64,000 bases of DNA from Pseudognaphalium luteoalbum (Eukaryota; Streptophyta; Magnoliopsida; Asterales; Asteraceae), in contig OY730197.1 of the NCBI GenBank assembly GCA_963422505.1, positions 15,069,579-15,133,578 of the forward strand, given 5' to 3'. Both the position numbers and the translations under genes were made by a program. Under the pieces are notes generated by a model. The model ran no database searches. It was given only the letters and a program-made list of their open reading frames with translations, and was not told where the DNA came from. Numbering within the stretch: position 1 is the stretch's first letter; each line of letters starts with the position of its first letter. Below are positions 33,961 to 46,300 of the stretch, one piece after another.

Positions 33961-36900
33961 TTAGACGTCGTGACTGAACTTTGGTGAACATGTATGAACT
34001 GCGTCTGCAACCGTGAGAAAAATCTTGTCTTCTCCAATCAAGTCAGGGAACCCTGATGCATATAGCTTGTCTAGCACACATTGACCCGGGTTTGCAAGAA
34101 CAAGCTGTCAAAATTAACAGAGTAGTCTTTTAAGTCCTTGAAACAGGCTCGGTTATTAATTAAGACCTTCTTTTAGCAATTTGAGAAATAGTATAATTTA
34201 CCTGAATATCTCTTTTTAGCAGACTACTATACAACTCTTCAAAGGCATGGATTCCACTGGTGTCAATATCGGTAACAGCTGTATTTAGGCAACAAGATAT
34301 AAGAGGAAGTATCGAATGGAGGAAAATTCAAATACCATCACAGAATATTGAGCTTCTTACGCGACATTTCGACTATCAAGAATTGAATCTTTGGTTGATA
34401 CGTTGCCTTCAAATTGTCTTCTTCCTCAGTTAGCCATCTCAATATCCTACGATAAGTTGCTCGATTTATAGCATAAAAAATGTCTACATTTGTAGGTAAG
34501 ATTAAGCCCAGATACTAGACATAAATGAATTATAGTGGTGATGGCAGTACGTTTCGACTGTTTACTTATAAATAGGTCAACTTGGGTCTGTATTTGATCT
34601 CACATAAGTCACTTGGGTAGATAACAAATGTACTTAATGGGGAACGGGCTAGATGGGTTAAATTGGTTAAAGGGGTTTAAAGTCGCCCAAAGTCCCATAT
34701 AAATCATTTTACAAAGATTTTGATCATTTTTGAAATCATATTTAATGCATTCAGCAGTTACAGATCTTATGTAACATAATGTGTTTGCAGGTCAACCAAG
34801 ACTGATACAGATATATGGAACTTAAAAGTTACCCATTTTGGCATATAGCCCAACCCGCCGATCCCGCCATCTTTCTCTAAATTGAAGATTCTTCAAGGTA
34901 AGCGAAAAACTGTCAAAAATAACCACCTTTCTTTGGTGTAGTTGGAGTTGGAGAAGTAAATAGCGGAATCAACCCTTACAATCAGAACTCCTGGAACTTT
35001 TGTTGCCTCAGGATACTGTCCAATGTTCCTGTAAACGCTAGTCATTGGAATCTTTCCAAGAATAGCCGTTCGTGGGCGTGTAACTTGAAGAAGAATCTTA
35101 GCAAAAGATATGATGACCTAATTTTATAGAAAATAACATCATTATTGAGCTAATTATGGAGCCAATCAAAACCTCAAAAACATTTAATTCTTACAGCAAT
35201 CATAAGACCAATCTCAACAGATCTGAAGACGACTCCCAAAAATGCTCCCATACACGCCACAAAATCAAGTTTGTCGATTTTCCAAATTAATATTGCAGCA
35301 TCAATATCGATTAGCCCAATGACAGCAGATATGATGATGGAAGATAGAATCGCATTTGGGGTGTACTTGAAGAGAGGAGTTAGGAATATCACAGTCAGTA
35401 ATACTACAATTGACATCACAATGTTTGAAACTGCTGTCTGGCATCCAGCCATATAATTTACAGCTGATCGCGAGAACGAACCTAAAAAGATTAAATATAA
35501 ACTGCTATTAACTACCATACTCAAAAGTCAGAACATGCATGATAAAACTGTAACTAGCATATTCAGACAATATACTGCTTGTATATTTTTTACTCTCAGT
35601 TTCAATAACTCAAATGACAATTTTTTGCACCTGTTGCAACATAGCATGATGTCATTGAGCCTACAATGTTCATGGTCCCGAGTGCTACCATTTCTTTGTT
35701 TCCATCTACTTGATAATCTTTCATTGAAGCAAATGTTCTTCCGATAGCAACTGCTTCCTAATATATTCAGGAACAATCTTAATTAAATGAAACAACGACA
35801 TGATAAGATTATTTAAATATATTGTAAGGGTTAGAAGTTAACTGTTAATGCTATCATCCCAGCCACGATGCCAATTTTGAAACCTTTTAGTAGATTGTCA
35901 CCGGAAAAGTAGATTTTGTCGAGGGAAGGAGGGTTAATTTTTTTCTCTATATCACCCACCTGTCAAAAGAAATTCGGAGATCAAGTTAATGAAATCTTCA
36001 AAAGTGGTCAGGATAACTCTGTTTCACTATTTGTTACTTTTACATTTGAGGTCAAACTTGTTTGTTCCCAATTTATTATCGTGTATTCCTACTTTATATG
36101 TGTTCCTTCCATATATAAAAACCTTTTTGTGCTGTTTGATACAGTTATGAAAGCAGGTAGTATGACTATGTAAACCAAAGTCGTGTTCTTACAATTGAAA
36201 CACCATCCTTATTGGCATGAGTAATGTACACAAAAAAAGTCGATACTATAACCGAGATCAAAGGTGCAATTGCTGGTACCCAGAACAGTTTCTTGTTTTT
36301 CTTTCCCTGTATCACAAGTAGTATATTATTAGAAATCATGCATGGAAATTTCGAGTAACTAGAGCAGTTTCTTGCTAATATCTTACTTGAAAAAGTTGTG
36401 CTATACTGCTACGTGAACTTGCTATACATTAGTAATTGGTAATGTATAGCTATCAAATGAGACTTAAACTCATTATGAACTTACAACAAAAAATAAAAAA
36501 AATGACAGTGACATACTAAGAATGAAATTCGATAGAAGTCTTCTGAAACTAATTAGTATGTATCATATGATTGTAGGTATATAACGTCTTACAATGAACT
36601 TAGCGACGAGTAGGAAAGCCAAGAAACTTGATCCGATGGCTATGGTCTGCCAGTTCCACTGCAATATTAATGCAAGAATTAATTTGTTTATACAAACTTT
36701 ATGAAAGAGTAGTACATCAATTGGTGATAATCAAGAACTCACCCCGTGATGAGCGGATTTAAAAACTGCTTTCATCACTGAAATAATATCAGTTTCTTTC
36801 GTGAAATGTTTAGTACTAATACCAAGAAAGCCCTTGAGTTGTTGAAGGGCAATGGTGATGGCAGCTCCACCCATAAAACCCACGACAGCAGCATGCGATA

Positions 36901-37795
36901 AGAAGTCTATTAGAAACCCGAGTCTGTTCAACAAAAAAAACTATTGTTAGAAAATTGAATTTTCGACTAAATATTTATATAAAGGTAATAATTTTTCGCT
37001 TACCTGAGTACCCCAAGAGTAGCTTGAGTGATCCCAGCAAAAAATGTAGCTGTAAATACAAGTCTATAATATTCATCTCTTTGGGTATGTGGGTCATATT
37101 CTTTTGCAAGAAGTGTTCCCAATAATAGAGAGACCACGGCCACAGGCCCTATGGCAATATCACGCGAGCTACCCATGAACGCGTAAATTAGAGGCGGAAC
37201 AAAGCTCGAGTCTACACAAAAGTCAGAGCCGTCAGATATGAAGTCCAATGCGAATCCTAAACCAAGTCTATCTGTAGATAAAACTAAGAATCATATATAA
37301 AATACATATAGCTCGCAAGAGAAATTGCTTACACAATCCATATTGAGGATCTACACCAGCAAGTTTTGAGTAACCGATATCCTGTAATGAAGGAGTATAC
37401 AATTATTTTGTTCGTGTTATATTGTGTAATATTTTAAGAATCTTGAAAATATTATATACCTGAGGAATACAAAGACTAGCAATGGTGAGTCCAGATATAA
37501 GATCACCTCTAAACTTCTTAAGATTATAACTTCTTCCCCAATCAAGAATTGGGAAAAGTGCTTGTAGGCCAAGCACAAACTTTCTAGATTTTGTTTGATG
37601 TTTGAACGGACGTAGTGGATCATCTGCAAAAAACGTTTCTTTCACCGTGGCTTTGAATTCTTTCAAGAGATTTTGTTTTGGAGGGACGCCGATCTTATGA
37701 ATGTAACGTACATTCTGCCTTTGACTATCCGAAGAAGTCACACTTTTCGTATCCATGTCAAGATCTTTGTCGTCTTGATTAGGCATTGACGACAA
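33961..37795 (-). CDS. Sulfate transporter, group-1 (SULTR1)-like, 660 aa, 13 exons
   Basis: A proton-coupled sulfate transporter of the SLC26/SulP family, expected in the plasma membrane. Exons in transcript order: 37795-37460, 37381-37333, 37211-37004, 36923-36743, 36658-36593, 36306-36193, 35959-35843, 35757-35631, 35481-35195, 35117-34927, 34446-34361, 34278-34202, 34104-33961. All have GT-AG splice sites and join in frame to 660 codons, the usual family length. The N-terminus is hydrophilic. The first membrane region contains TIASLCIPQDIGYSKLAGVD, followed by SSRDIAIGPVAVVSLLLGT, FLIDFLSHAAVVGFMGG and TGSFSRSAVNYMAGCQTA. A C-terminal STAS domain (about 520-650) carries VTDIDTSGIHAFEE. 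The CIPQDIGY wording and overall reading favour group 1 (high-affinity root type) over group 3. Exact isoform is not assigned. The intron at 34447-34926 holds a decayed GGGTT-rich repeat. The start is the first in-frame ATG; another follows three codons later. Confidence 0.92.
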
Positions 37796-37846
37796 CGATC
37801 AATGAACTCGACTGTTTTTCACCAAAATAAGAAAAAGTCGTTAAAA

Positions 37847-37873
37847 TCAAGAAACACGATATATCATCATCAT
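37847..37873 (-). promoter_or_regulatory. Upstream ORF in sulfate transporter leader
   Basis: Three tandem ATG codons open an 8-codon frame (MMMIYRVS, stop TGA) 52 bases upstream of the main start. It lies between that start and a TATA-like CTTATATAATC (minus strand, about 37917-37927). It will lie in the mRNA unless a leader intron removes it. An acceptor-like AACAG occurs just after it. Confidence 0.45.
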
Positions 37874-37927
37874 TTGCTTGATAGGGATTGAGATAGTGAA
37901 GAAACCACACCTCAAGATTATATAAGT

Positions 37928-39261
37928 TCATTGTAACAAGCAGGCTAGAAGTCAAAGTTTTAGTTTTCAAAGATTGAAAGTCTACTATTTTGTTCTTGAC
38001 AAAAACTCTAATTAAAAGTTGATTGATCCTAATATTTGACTAATTAAACTCTCACACACCTTCTTAATTATTAGTTCATTGTTGTTTCCGGTTTCTGTTA
38101 AACTCATGTTATGGACAAAATGTCGTATTCCCGTTGTAGAAAACTACTCATTTCGATGAAAATGATCGTTATCGAGCGTCATTTGTCAATATTAATAAGT
38201 GTAAATAATGTCTATGATTGTGTATGTAGACTGTTTTCGGTCTTATATTAATTCTTGCAAATTAGACAGATCCTTTTCATGGTCATTACAATTACTCTTG
38301 AAGTTTCATTAATTTTACAGATGTACAGTAAACTGTTCGAAGCTCCCAAATACGACTCGGTCATATCTATAAAAAAGTCAAACATGAACAACATTCATTT
38401 GTTTTCATTGAATAAAACAAGATGATCCTTACAAAAATGCGCGCGTACAACCATTATATGATCTGTAGTTCTGTACTATTCAAAGTTAATTTTACAAATT
38501 AGAGTATCTAATGGGAGATGGAAATAAACAACATAGCGATATGGACGATGTTGAAGTTGTATATTTTAGTGAATTGACGGATTATTACAGTAGACACAGG
38601 GTAGGTGGTGTCGAGTGCATATTCGGCTAAGGTGGCTAAGTACCTAAATACCGGGCACAATCAAAATAGCGGAGGTAAGGGGGTCGCGCCCCTTGTGGGG
38701 TTATAGGGGCAACATTGAAAATAACTAGAATCAAAATACCCGGTTTTAGGTCATCGATAGTTATTACTGTCGTCAACTGGTTATCTTCTTCATATTGGCA
38801 AATCTGAAAAAGAAAAAAAAAAGCTCCCAGTTTCATTGCCAAATAATGTTGATACGTATTGAATTAATCCTGGATGAATTCGTGAACCCAGGGGCAAATA
38901 TAGGATTAAAATGTTCATTCTCGATGAGTACCAAAGTTCGGTCATGATTCATGTAGCTAGCTAGCTACTTGTCATTTCCTATTTCTCTAACGGGCACATT
39001 TAATTTACAATTTAATCAACATTGATGAGGATCGAAATTCGTAGTCTGCCAAAAACATCATGAAAATAAACCCTAAAAACGTCCATATAGGGTGGGGAAG
39101 TCCTACTAACAAAAGGAAACAAAAAGGCCAAACGAAACATAATTAAAAATTCCGAAACAAGGCTCGAAAAACAGTAAAATGCCATTTTTTGGTACTAAAC
39201 GACCCCAAAAGTCCGTTTCCAAAGCTACCGTGCGAATTTCAGCCCAATACGCCATATAAAT
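37928..39261. other. Upstream DNA of the sulfate transporter, no gene seen
   Basis: Mostly AT-rich promoter-side DNA. A locally GC-richer patch at about 38660-38710 contains GGGGTCGCGCCCCTTG and may be a transposon remnant. The interval 39050-39261 could be the 3' UTR of the fragment at 39262-39344. Confidence 0.4.
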
Positions 39262-39344
39262 TTACGCGGCAAAATATGCTCCAAGTGTATTTGACGCGTT
39301 AACTTTTTCATTGACTGCCGCTTCAACCGCATCATTGACCATAT
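39262..39344 (-). pseudogene. Isolated last-exon-like fragment of unknown gene
   Basis: On the minus strand, a good acceptor (TTTGTTGCAG) precedes an 83-base segment that reads MVNDAVEAAVNEKVNASNTL then GAYFAA and a TAA stop. The codon usage and acidic, Ala-rich helix look protein-like, but I do not recognise the family. No upstream exon was found on this strand within about 400 bp. It may be the tail of a captured or decayed gene, or chance. Confidence 0.3.
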
Positions 39345-39754
39345 CTGCAACAAACAAATTATATTAAATCTTGATAAATTACGTATGGAGATACGTCGAA
39401 TCGTCGATAGCATGTAAATTTCAAATTATATAAATTTGAAAAATCCAAAAATTACCAAATACAGACATCATCATTTATAAAAAGAAACCAAATGATATAA
39501 GAATTAACACCATTTTTAGAAACCGCAAATCCAGAATCCAAAAGGTGATCGATCATATTGTTAATTAGTATTTGTTGGATCATCAATCGAGTATAAATAA
39601 TATTCTTAGGTGGGAAAATGATATTTTGTTGCCATGTTCTTTGGATTTTGATACCTAGCCCGGCAAGTTCGTTAAGTTGAAGTTGATTACGTTACGGAGT
39701 ATATACTAATAAAAATGAGAGGTTAATTAATTTAATCATTAATTACTTAATTAG

Positions 39755-40335
39755 AGTGAAGGTTCAAAAGTTAGCGAAAATGGAAGAACGGTAAGAATGT
39801 GTTACGTGTCATAAAACTTATTTTTCCTCTTATTTTTTAAAAATTAAATGCGTCGTAAACGGTAAGTCGGAAAGTTATAAAAATTACACTATAAAAAATA
39901 ACATTTTTTTCTCTTCATTTTTCCATTTCACATGGTATACTTTCGACGTTTTTTTTTAATTTTACAAAGTGTACAAATTTAATAACACATATGTTACTAG
40001 CTGGTAACACACTAGTAACACATGTGTTACCAGTAGGTAACATGTTACCAGCAGGTAACACATGTGTTACTCGTTGGTAACACATGTGTTAGTTGTTTTC
40101 AAAACTCACTGAAAAACAAAAAAAAACTTCGTAGAAAATATACATTGTCACATCTCTAATCGAAGAGAATAAAATGCTGATTTTTACCGTACAATTTTTG
40201 TGATATTTTGACTTACCGTTCAAGGGATATTTAATTTTGAAAAACGTGAGAGAAAGAGAGTTTAATGATACGTGACGAATTCCTATTGGTTCCTTCATTT
40301 TAACAAGAAGTTGTTGTACTCATTTGAACCTCAAT
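39755..40335. mobile_element. Foldback MITE with palindromic core (copy 2)
   Basis: Related to 1838-2427. Both arms carry AAATTAAAT...AACGGTAAGTC and TTCAAATGAG-like ends, and the right arm shares CTAATCGAAGAGA. The core (about 39975-40095) is an array of near-perfect palindromes of the type GGTAACACATGTGTTACC, five to six copies. Confidence 0.7.
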
Positions 40336-40515
40336 CTTATTACTTATTATGGTTCAAACAATCAAACAAAAGGGGTAAATCAATTTTTGATGTATCTTTC
40401 AATCTTTTTCAACTTTTGTTTGAAGAAATTTATTTTATACTATAAAACTCCCGCGCTAAGAAGCGGAATTTGAAGTACATAATATCGGTAGTTAACTAAT
40501 CATCATTTAGCTCAT

Positions 40516-40597
40516 ACCCAGCAAAAGGTATAAATTGACGGGAACACCCTGATCCCGTGTGCCTTTGACATCAGTCATTATCAACCCCACAAGGATG
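40516..40597. repeat. Dispersed conserved repeat, copy 2
   Basis: Partner of 3531-3610. On the minus strand the unit stays open in one frame here but contains stops in the other copy. Confidence 0.5.
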
Positions 40598-40599
40598 AC

Positions 40600-41321
40600 T
40601 CCGGACAACTACTAATGTGTGATAGTAGAAGGGAATAAAACTCTTTTGGATTCATATAATTCGAATGTGAAAAGCATTTTAATTTGTTAATTATGCAATT
40701 AATATTTATAGTTGTAATATTTCTTTAGATTGATAAAAAGGGTATAATAAAATTTTTGCATTTTTAAATTTTAAACTTTGTGAAGAAAATGTGTAAGCTG
40801 TTTTTCGAAGGAACAAGAAAAGGGGGTAAATCAATCAAACAAGAAAAATCACATCACTCCAATGAGCATTGCTGAGATAATATTCCAAGTCCGAGGCATT
40901 ATCATAAAGTTGAGCAGAAAAAAAAGATGTCACATCTTTACGCAATAAATAAATAAATAAATAATAGATAAAATAAAATAAAATGAAAATTATATTGTAA
41001 TTAATTAATTATTTGTGGCTAGGTTGGTTAGTGAAATGGATTTTAATAATAAGTGCTCTAATGGCACTTCTTAAGACTATCATAAATAAATGCAATAATA
41101 TGTAAGCATTTAATGAACATGTAACCTTCAATGCTTATAAATAATTATAAAGTACTTTTCAAATATAATTGATAGATTGATGATTATTAGGGTAAAAATA
41201 TTGTTTATTGCTCGTACATGTATTAACCCTATGTTATCTAAATGTTGTATCCTATATGCAGTGAAAGTCATTTGTACGTCATGCAATCAGAATTGTACAT
41301 CATATAATATTATGGAATTAA
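40600..41321. other. AT-rich intergenic DNA
   Basis: No gene seen. A segment at about 41045-41075 (AGTGCTCTAATGGCACTTCT) is a possible remnant of the MITE family found in the ACC1 intron at 16523. Confidence 0.4.
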
Positions 41322-42441
41322 CTAGGTGAGATCCCACGACAACGTGGGACTTCGACATTTAACTTTATAAATTGTGTAATTAAAAATTTAAGTCAAATGG
41401 AATTGTACAATGAATTTGAATTTTATATAATATAATCACCAACTAATAACATCTAGCATATACTCCATCGGATATGAAGATTATTTATAATTAAAAAATA
41501 TTTGTATTAAAATATAGGACATGTCGATTTTAAAGTATATATTATCAAATTTGTAAACATATTGGTTATAATAGTTACCTGTTTTATAAAAGGGCGGATA
41601 GTTAAATATTCATGTATATAAAATAAAAGACATATAATAAGAAGGCAGTATAAAATTATTGTAACCCACAAAACAATTTTTGAAAAGTCAAATTAACAAT
41701 GAATTCAGTCTAAATCAGAAACTATATTTTGTAATTCAAACCTAAATTTTTATCCAAATCGTACATTGTTGTGATCATATACACATATATATAAGCAATG
41801 ACTATAGATTTTGAATAACGATAATAATAATAATGCATGTAACTATAGAAATTAAACATAATGAATAATCAAATGAGCAGAATTGTTTAGTTAGTATATC
41901 AGACATCACAATTTTCTTCATAAGGTTTTTGAAAACATATTCGCCAACTTGATCTTTGTAAACGTTAATTTTTAACTAATCAATAAAACGCTCGATAGCA
42001 GATTCATCATCAATTACATTTAAAACTTGTTATAATAAATGCAAAGATTTTAATATGAAAATCTTAATACCTTATTAGTTAAAATGATAAAATATTTTAG
42101 TTACGACGTTAAAATATTCATCATATTATGGTTATATGTACGACCAGCTTTTAGTTTAATGATGTTGGTAAAAAAATTCATGTAATCAATCAATATAGAT
42201 AAATATTTCAGATAAGATTGGTTTAATTATAAATTACCAATTAAAATTATATGATATTTAAATTATAAGGATAAAAAAAAATAGGGAAGTACTGAAAGTG
42301 CCAAATTTTAATAGTTGTTGGTACACATTTTAAAAATTAAAAAAGATGTAGGAAATAATTTTAACCGTAGATCTTTATGGATGGAACCAATCTAAGGTCC
42401 AGATTACTCTATGATATCCTCTTTTAATTATATATAAAAGA
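41322..42441 (-). mobile_element. Non-autonomous Helitron, 1.12 kb
   Basis: Read on the minus strand, it begins TCTTTTATATATAATTAAAA and ends with CTAG. A 16-base hairpin (CCCACG, loop, CGTGGG) lies about 8 bases before the end. It sits between a host A at the 5' end and a host T at the 3' end with no target duplication. These are the defining Helitron features. No Rep/helicase coding is present. Confidence 0.8.
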
Positions 42442-42504
42442 TTATTTGGTAAGCTCTGAATTTTCAAATCTAGTAAATTTTGTCATATATAATATAATCT
42501 ATTA

Positions 42505-42767
42505 TCTATTATATTATACTATCTATAACGCATATTGGTATTCTAATTTTGGAAAATTTTAAGAAGTTGAATTTAACATTTCTTTATTTAGTTTGTCTAA
42601 TTTTAATTATACAATACAACTTTATATATTTTACATTTTGTCTATAGTATATTGAATCTTAAACTCTACATATACCTCTATTAGCTCATCGTCCTGGTTA
42701 ATCATCATTTAGTATATATTTACAATAAAATACTATATTTTCCTGTATCACGCGGGTATTATGCTAA
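42505..42767 (+). mobile_element. Small Helitron-like element, 263 bp
   Basis: Starts TCTATTATATTATAC after an A. It ends CTAA before a T, preceded by a short imperfect hairpin (CCTG, loop, CGGG) in TATCACGCGGGTATTATG. This fits the Helitron TC...CTRR rule, but the hairpin is weak. Confidence 0.5.
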
Positions 42768-43610
42768 TAGTAAAGTAGTTATCAACAATCATTAGAACCC
42801 TATATATAGTATACTCGAATACGGAGTAATATAAAAAAAATAATAAACATTGAAAAAAGTAAGTAAAGATCGGGGATAATATCTACTCCGTATTATCAAG
42901 CATAATTCGGCTTGAGTACGTTTGGATGTAAGGGAATTGCTTCTTTACTCTACGTAAATATTGAAACTCATATCAAGATTGTTTTCATCGAGGGTGGTAT
43001 ATAGTGATTAAGTATTCATATAAGGAGTGGTTTTAGTGGGGGAGAGTAAGGCTACACCATTGTGTGTGTAAATGTTGTGTAAGATGTGGCTTTCCATCTA
43101 GGAAAGCCCACGGGTGAAGTCATGTGGAACCAAATTGGGGTTATAGTTAGGGGTGTTCAAAATAGTCCGAAATCGGAAAATCAAACCGAAAACCGGTTGA
43201 ATCGAACCGATTTATAGTTAACCAAACTGTATTTTCTCGTATTTGGGTTTCAGTTAACCGAATTGATTTTTTTTTCGATTATTCAGTTTCGGTTCATGAT
43301 TTTGAGATAGAAGTGATAAATAGTTAACCGAAAAAACTGAAAAGTTTATACATACACCTTATAATATATGTATATATATTGTATATATTAAATTTATATA
43401 TTGATATTTACACTTGTTATCATTCTTTTCACTCATTTTAATGTAATTTACTAATATGGTAATTATTACTACTTAGTTCAAATTATATTCGAATGATTTA
43501 TGTACGTATAACATAAATACACAATTATAATTAGTAAAATTGATATCGTTTAAAATTTTTACCGTCAAAATTTTACAAATAGTAAATACTTAATAATTAA
43601 TGTATATTTG

Positions 43611-46300
43611 TGTAACACCCGCCAAAATTAGGACTAACAATTAGTGCCTAATTCTAGGTTAATACATGTAATTAGTTCTGTATTAGGCTAATTAATGTAC
43701 CGATATATATATTGTTGAATATATACGAATATGCGATTTAATTAAATCGTACAAGTTTCAAATCGAATGTAATTCGGTTCAGGTAAATACGGACGTTGGT
43801 GAATATTTTTATTAAATAGTATAACATTATTTAATAACGCTACTATATCCAAAATATTATTTTGATAATATTTCAATTACATTTTGTATCGTATAATAAA
43901 CGTCTACACGACTTATCCATTTAACACACAGACAAACGAAACCATTTAAATTATTAAGTATTGGGTAAAATCCTTCAACAAAAATATTAAATAAACGATT
44001 GTATTTTAAAACTTATAATTAAACGTATAAGACAGTTATTTAACGTTTAAATGACCGGGGAAAACGAACACCGCACGGAGCGCTAACGCGGGGACTAAAA
44101 GTTGGGAGAAAACCCTTCCCCTCTCCCCAAAAATCTGCCCAAATTCCCTTTCCCCTCCCCATTCTCCTCACTTCCCTCCTCTCTCTCCATTTCTTTCATT
44201 CCCTTTCTCTCAAACAAAACCAAAACCACCATCACCTTAAATCTAAGAAAATCACCACCAAACTTGCTCCAATCGACTTACTCATTTGGAAGAAAAGAAC
44301 CACGGCGTCACGATCTACACTCCTACCTTTCCGGAATCTTGATTCATTAACTTGTAAGTTTCCGACGAAAACTCGAAACCTCTCGATTTTAAGGGTTTTT
44401 AAGTTTTAGTTGTTTCTTTAAGCTTAGAATGTCCTTATAAGGGTTGGGTAAAAGAATCAGACCAAACGGAAACCCGAAAACTCGTTTTTGGCTCAAAAAT
44501 TCGTTGACAGCCCTAAGTGTCGCAACGAAAGTGCAGTATCGCGACACTTTGTGCGTCACTTAAGTGTCGCCCTAAGTGTCGCTAAAAGCCCTAATCCTGC
44601 GTCATTTGTTTAAGTGTCGCATAAAACCTTTTTTTTCCCGACACTCCCAACCGTCACTTGTCTAGTGACGCCTTGAACCCTTATCCGACACTTATACCCG
44701 ACACTAGTGGAGTGTCACCACCTTATGCGTCACTTACCTAAGTGACGCCCTAAACTCAGAATTTCAAATCTTATGCGACACTTCCTAAGTGTCGCCCAAG
44801 CTACCTTAGTGACGTCTCAGTATGCGTCACTTCCGTTAGTGACGCCCTCACTCAGATTCTGCCTTTTCATGCGTCACTTCCTAAGTGACGCCTAAGCCCT
44901 CTAGTGACGCTATAAGTGTCGCATGAAACAGAACCCAGATTTTTTTTACTAAGGGTCAAGACCTGAAATTTTATCACTTGATTTTACCCAAATTCAAATC
45001 TTAGATGCGTTTTTCCCTATAACGATATAGTAGAATAAAAATTTTCTAAGCTGACCTGGCAGCTCGACCCCAGCCAGAGGCTCTGTCCCTTGGACCCCGC
45101 CAGGGGTTGCCACCCCTTAGACCCCGCTAACCAGGGGCGCTGCCCCCGGACCCCCGTCATTAACGGGCTTCGCCCTTACCCTAGGGTCACGAGTAACAGT
45201 GTTACATCTAAACTTTCACACAAAGTGTTAAACTTGTATAACATCAAACATGAATGCGACATGACTTCTAAAACACCTTGGAACGCGTTTTTCAAGAATA
45301 ATGATAAGATTATTATTACCAACAATCACCAACGGGTCGTACACATTTTCAAACACTTAAACAAACAACCAAATCGTGGTAATTTGGACATTCTAGTTAA
45401 ACAAACAACTACAAGGGTGATCTTTGAGATACCCAATCATGTTATAATCATCGCGTGTCGTGGACACCTTCAGGTTACAAGTCGCTGGACTTCGATTCTT
45501 GGCTAATCAATCTCAGTTTATTAAGATAAACTCTTCAGGCTCAGGTGAGTCTCATGGCCCTTCTTTTTACTGTTTTACTAGGGGTGCGATACATTGCTCT
45601 GTTTTTAACATGTGAACGCGAGTACATATTTCGATATACTACATGAGTTGTTTTCAACTAATCAAACCAAAGTCCTCCGTCAGTATAGTCTGGTAATACG
45701 AAAGTAGCGTGAATATTAGTATATGGTACCATATAGGATTGACCCACCTCGTCCGGGTTAGCACTAATATTTGGGAAAACGAGTGTAGATTAGGCACTCG
45801 TGGAGGCACCTCGCTCGGAATTCTCTATATGGGACCCGACCCTCGAGTTAAGCTCAGACTATGCGCTCATGACTGTATACATAACTATTATCATTTGCTG
45901 GATGCAAATCAACGATTAAATCTTGCGGTTCACACTAAATTTATTTGATATCTAAACATGTGAGCTCACCAGCGTTAGCTGACCCATTTTAGCATGTATC
46001 ACAGGTACACAACAGTAGAACTGGACTGCCCAACCGGATGCATATTAGCTCGAGTCTTCATGCAAACATTCAAGAGATTTTACTTCATTATTAGATTTTG
46101 TACAACTAATTATGTATTCAAATCTCTTCATACTACGAACACGAGCTATGTATGAGATGATTATTGTAAACATTTTAATATTAATATATTTTGTCAAAAC
46201 GACGCATATAGAGTCGTTTACTATTAATCTGTGTGCTTTGTTATTGATTAGTAACACCCAAATCTTGCTTCCGCAAAACATTAAATTTGGGGGTGTTACA
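43611..46300 (+). repeat. Solo LTR, 2690 bp (probable Ty3/gypsy-type)
   Basis: Begins TGTAACACCCGCC and ends GGGGGTGTTACA, flanked by a perfect 5-bp duplication ATTTG (43606-43610 and 46301-46305). No primer site, polypurine tract or coding sequence separates two copies, so it is a solo LTR left by recombination between the ends of a former element. It holds a CT-rich leader-like stretch (about 44100-44240), a hairpin array (44541-44891) and a GC-rich block with CCCCGCCAGGGG (about 45060-45185). Its ends match the element at 57061-60321. Confidence 0.85.
44541..44891. repeat. Array of small covarying hairpins within the solo LTR
   Basis: At least six inverted repeats of 6-9 bp stem and 3-6 base loop occur: 44652-44670, 44700-44716, 44727-44748, 44775-44795, 44824-44845, 44871-44891, with a longer-loop one at 44541-44570. 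Stems are either GCGTCACTT/AAGTGACGC or GCGACACTT/AAGTGTCGC, so both sides change together. Confidence 0.75.

Noticed and set aside
40440..40500. Possible third Helitron end (CCCGCGCTAAGAAGCGG hairpin)
   Set aside because: On the minus strand, no CTRR terminus at the right distance and no matching 5' end were found.
44102..45506. ORFs of 82 and 138 codons
   Set aside because: They lie within the solo LTR, with no domain, no codon bias, and overlapping the hairpin and GC-rich blocks.
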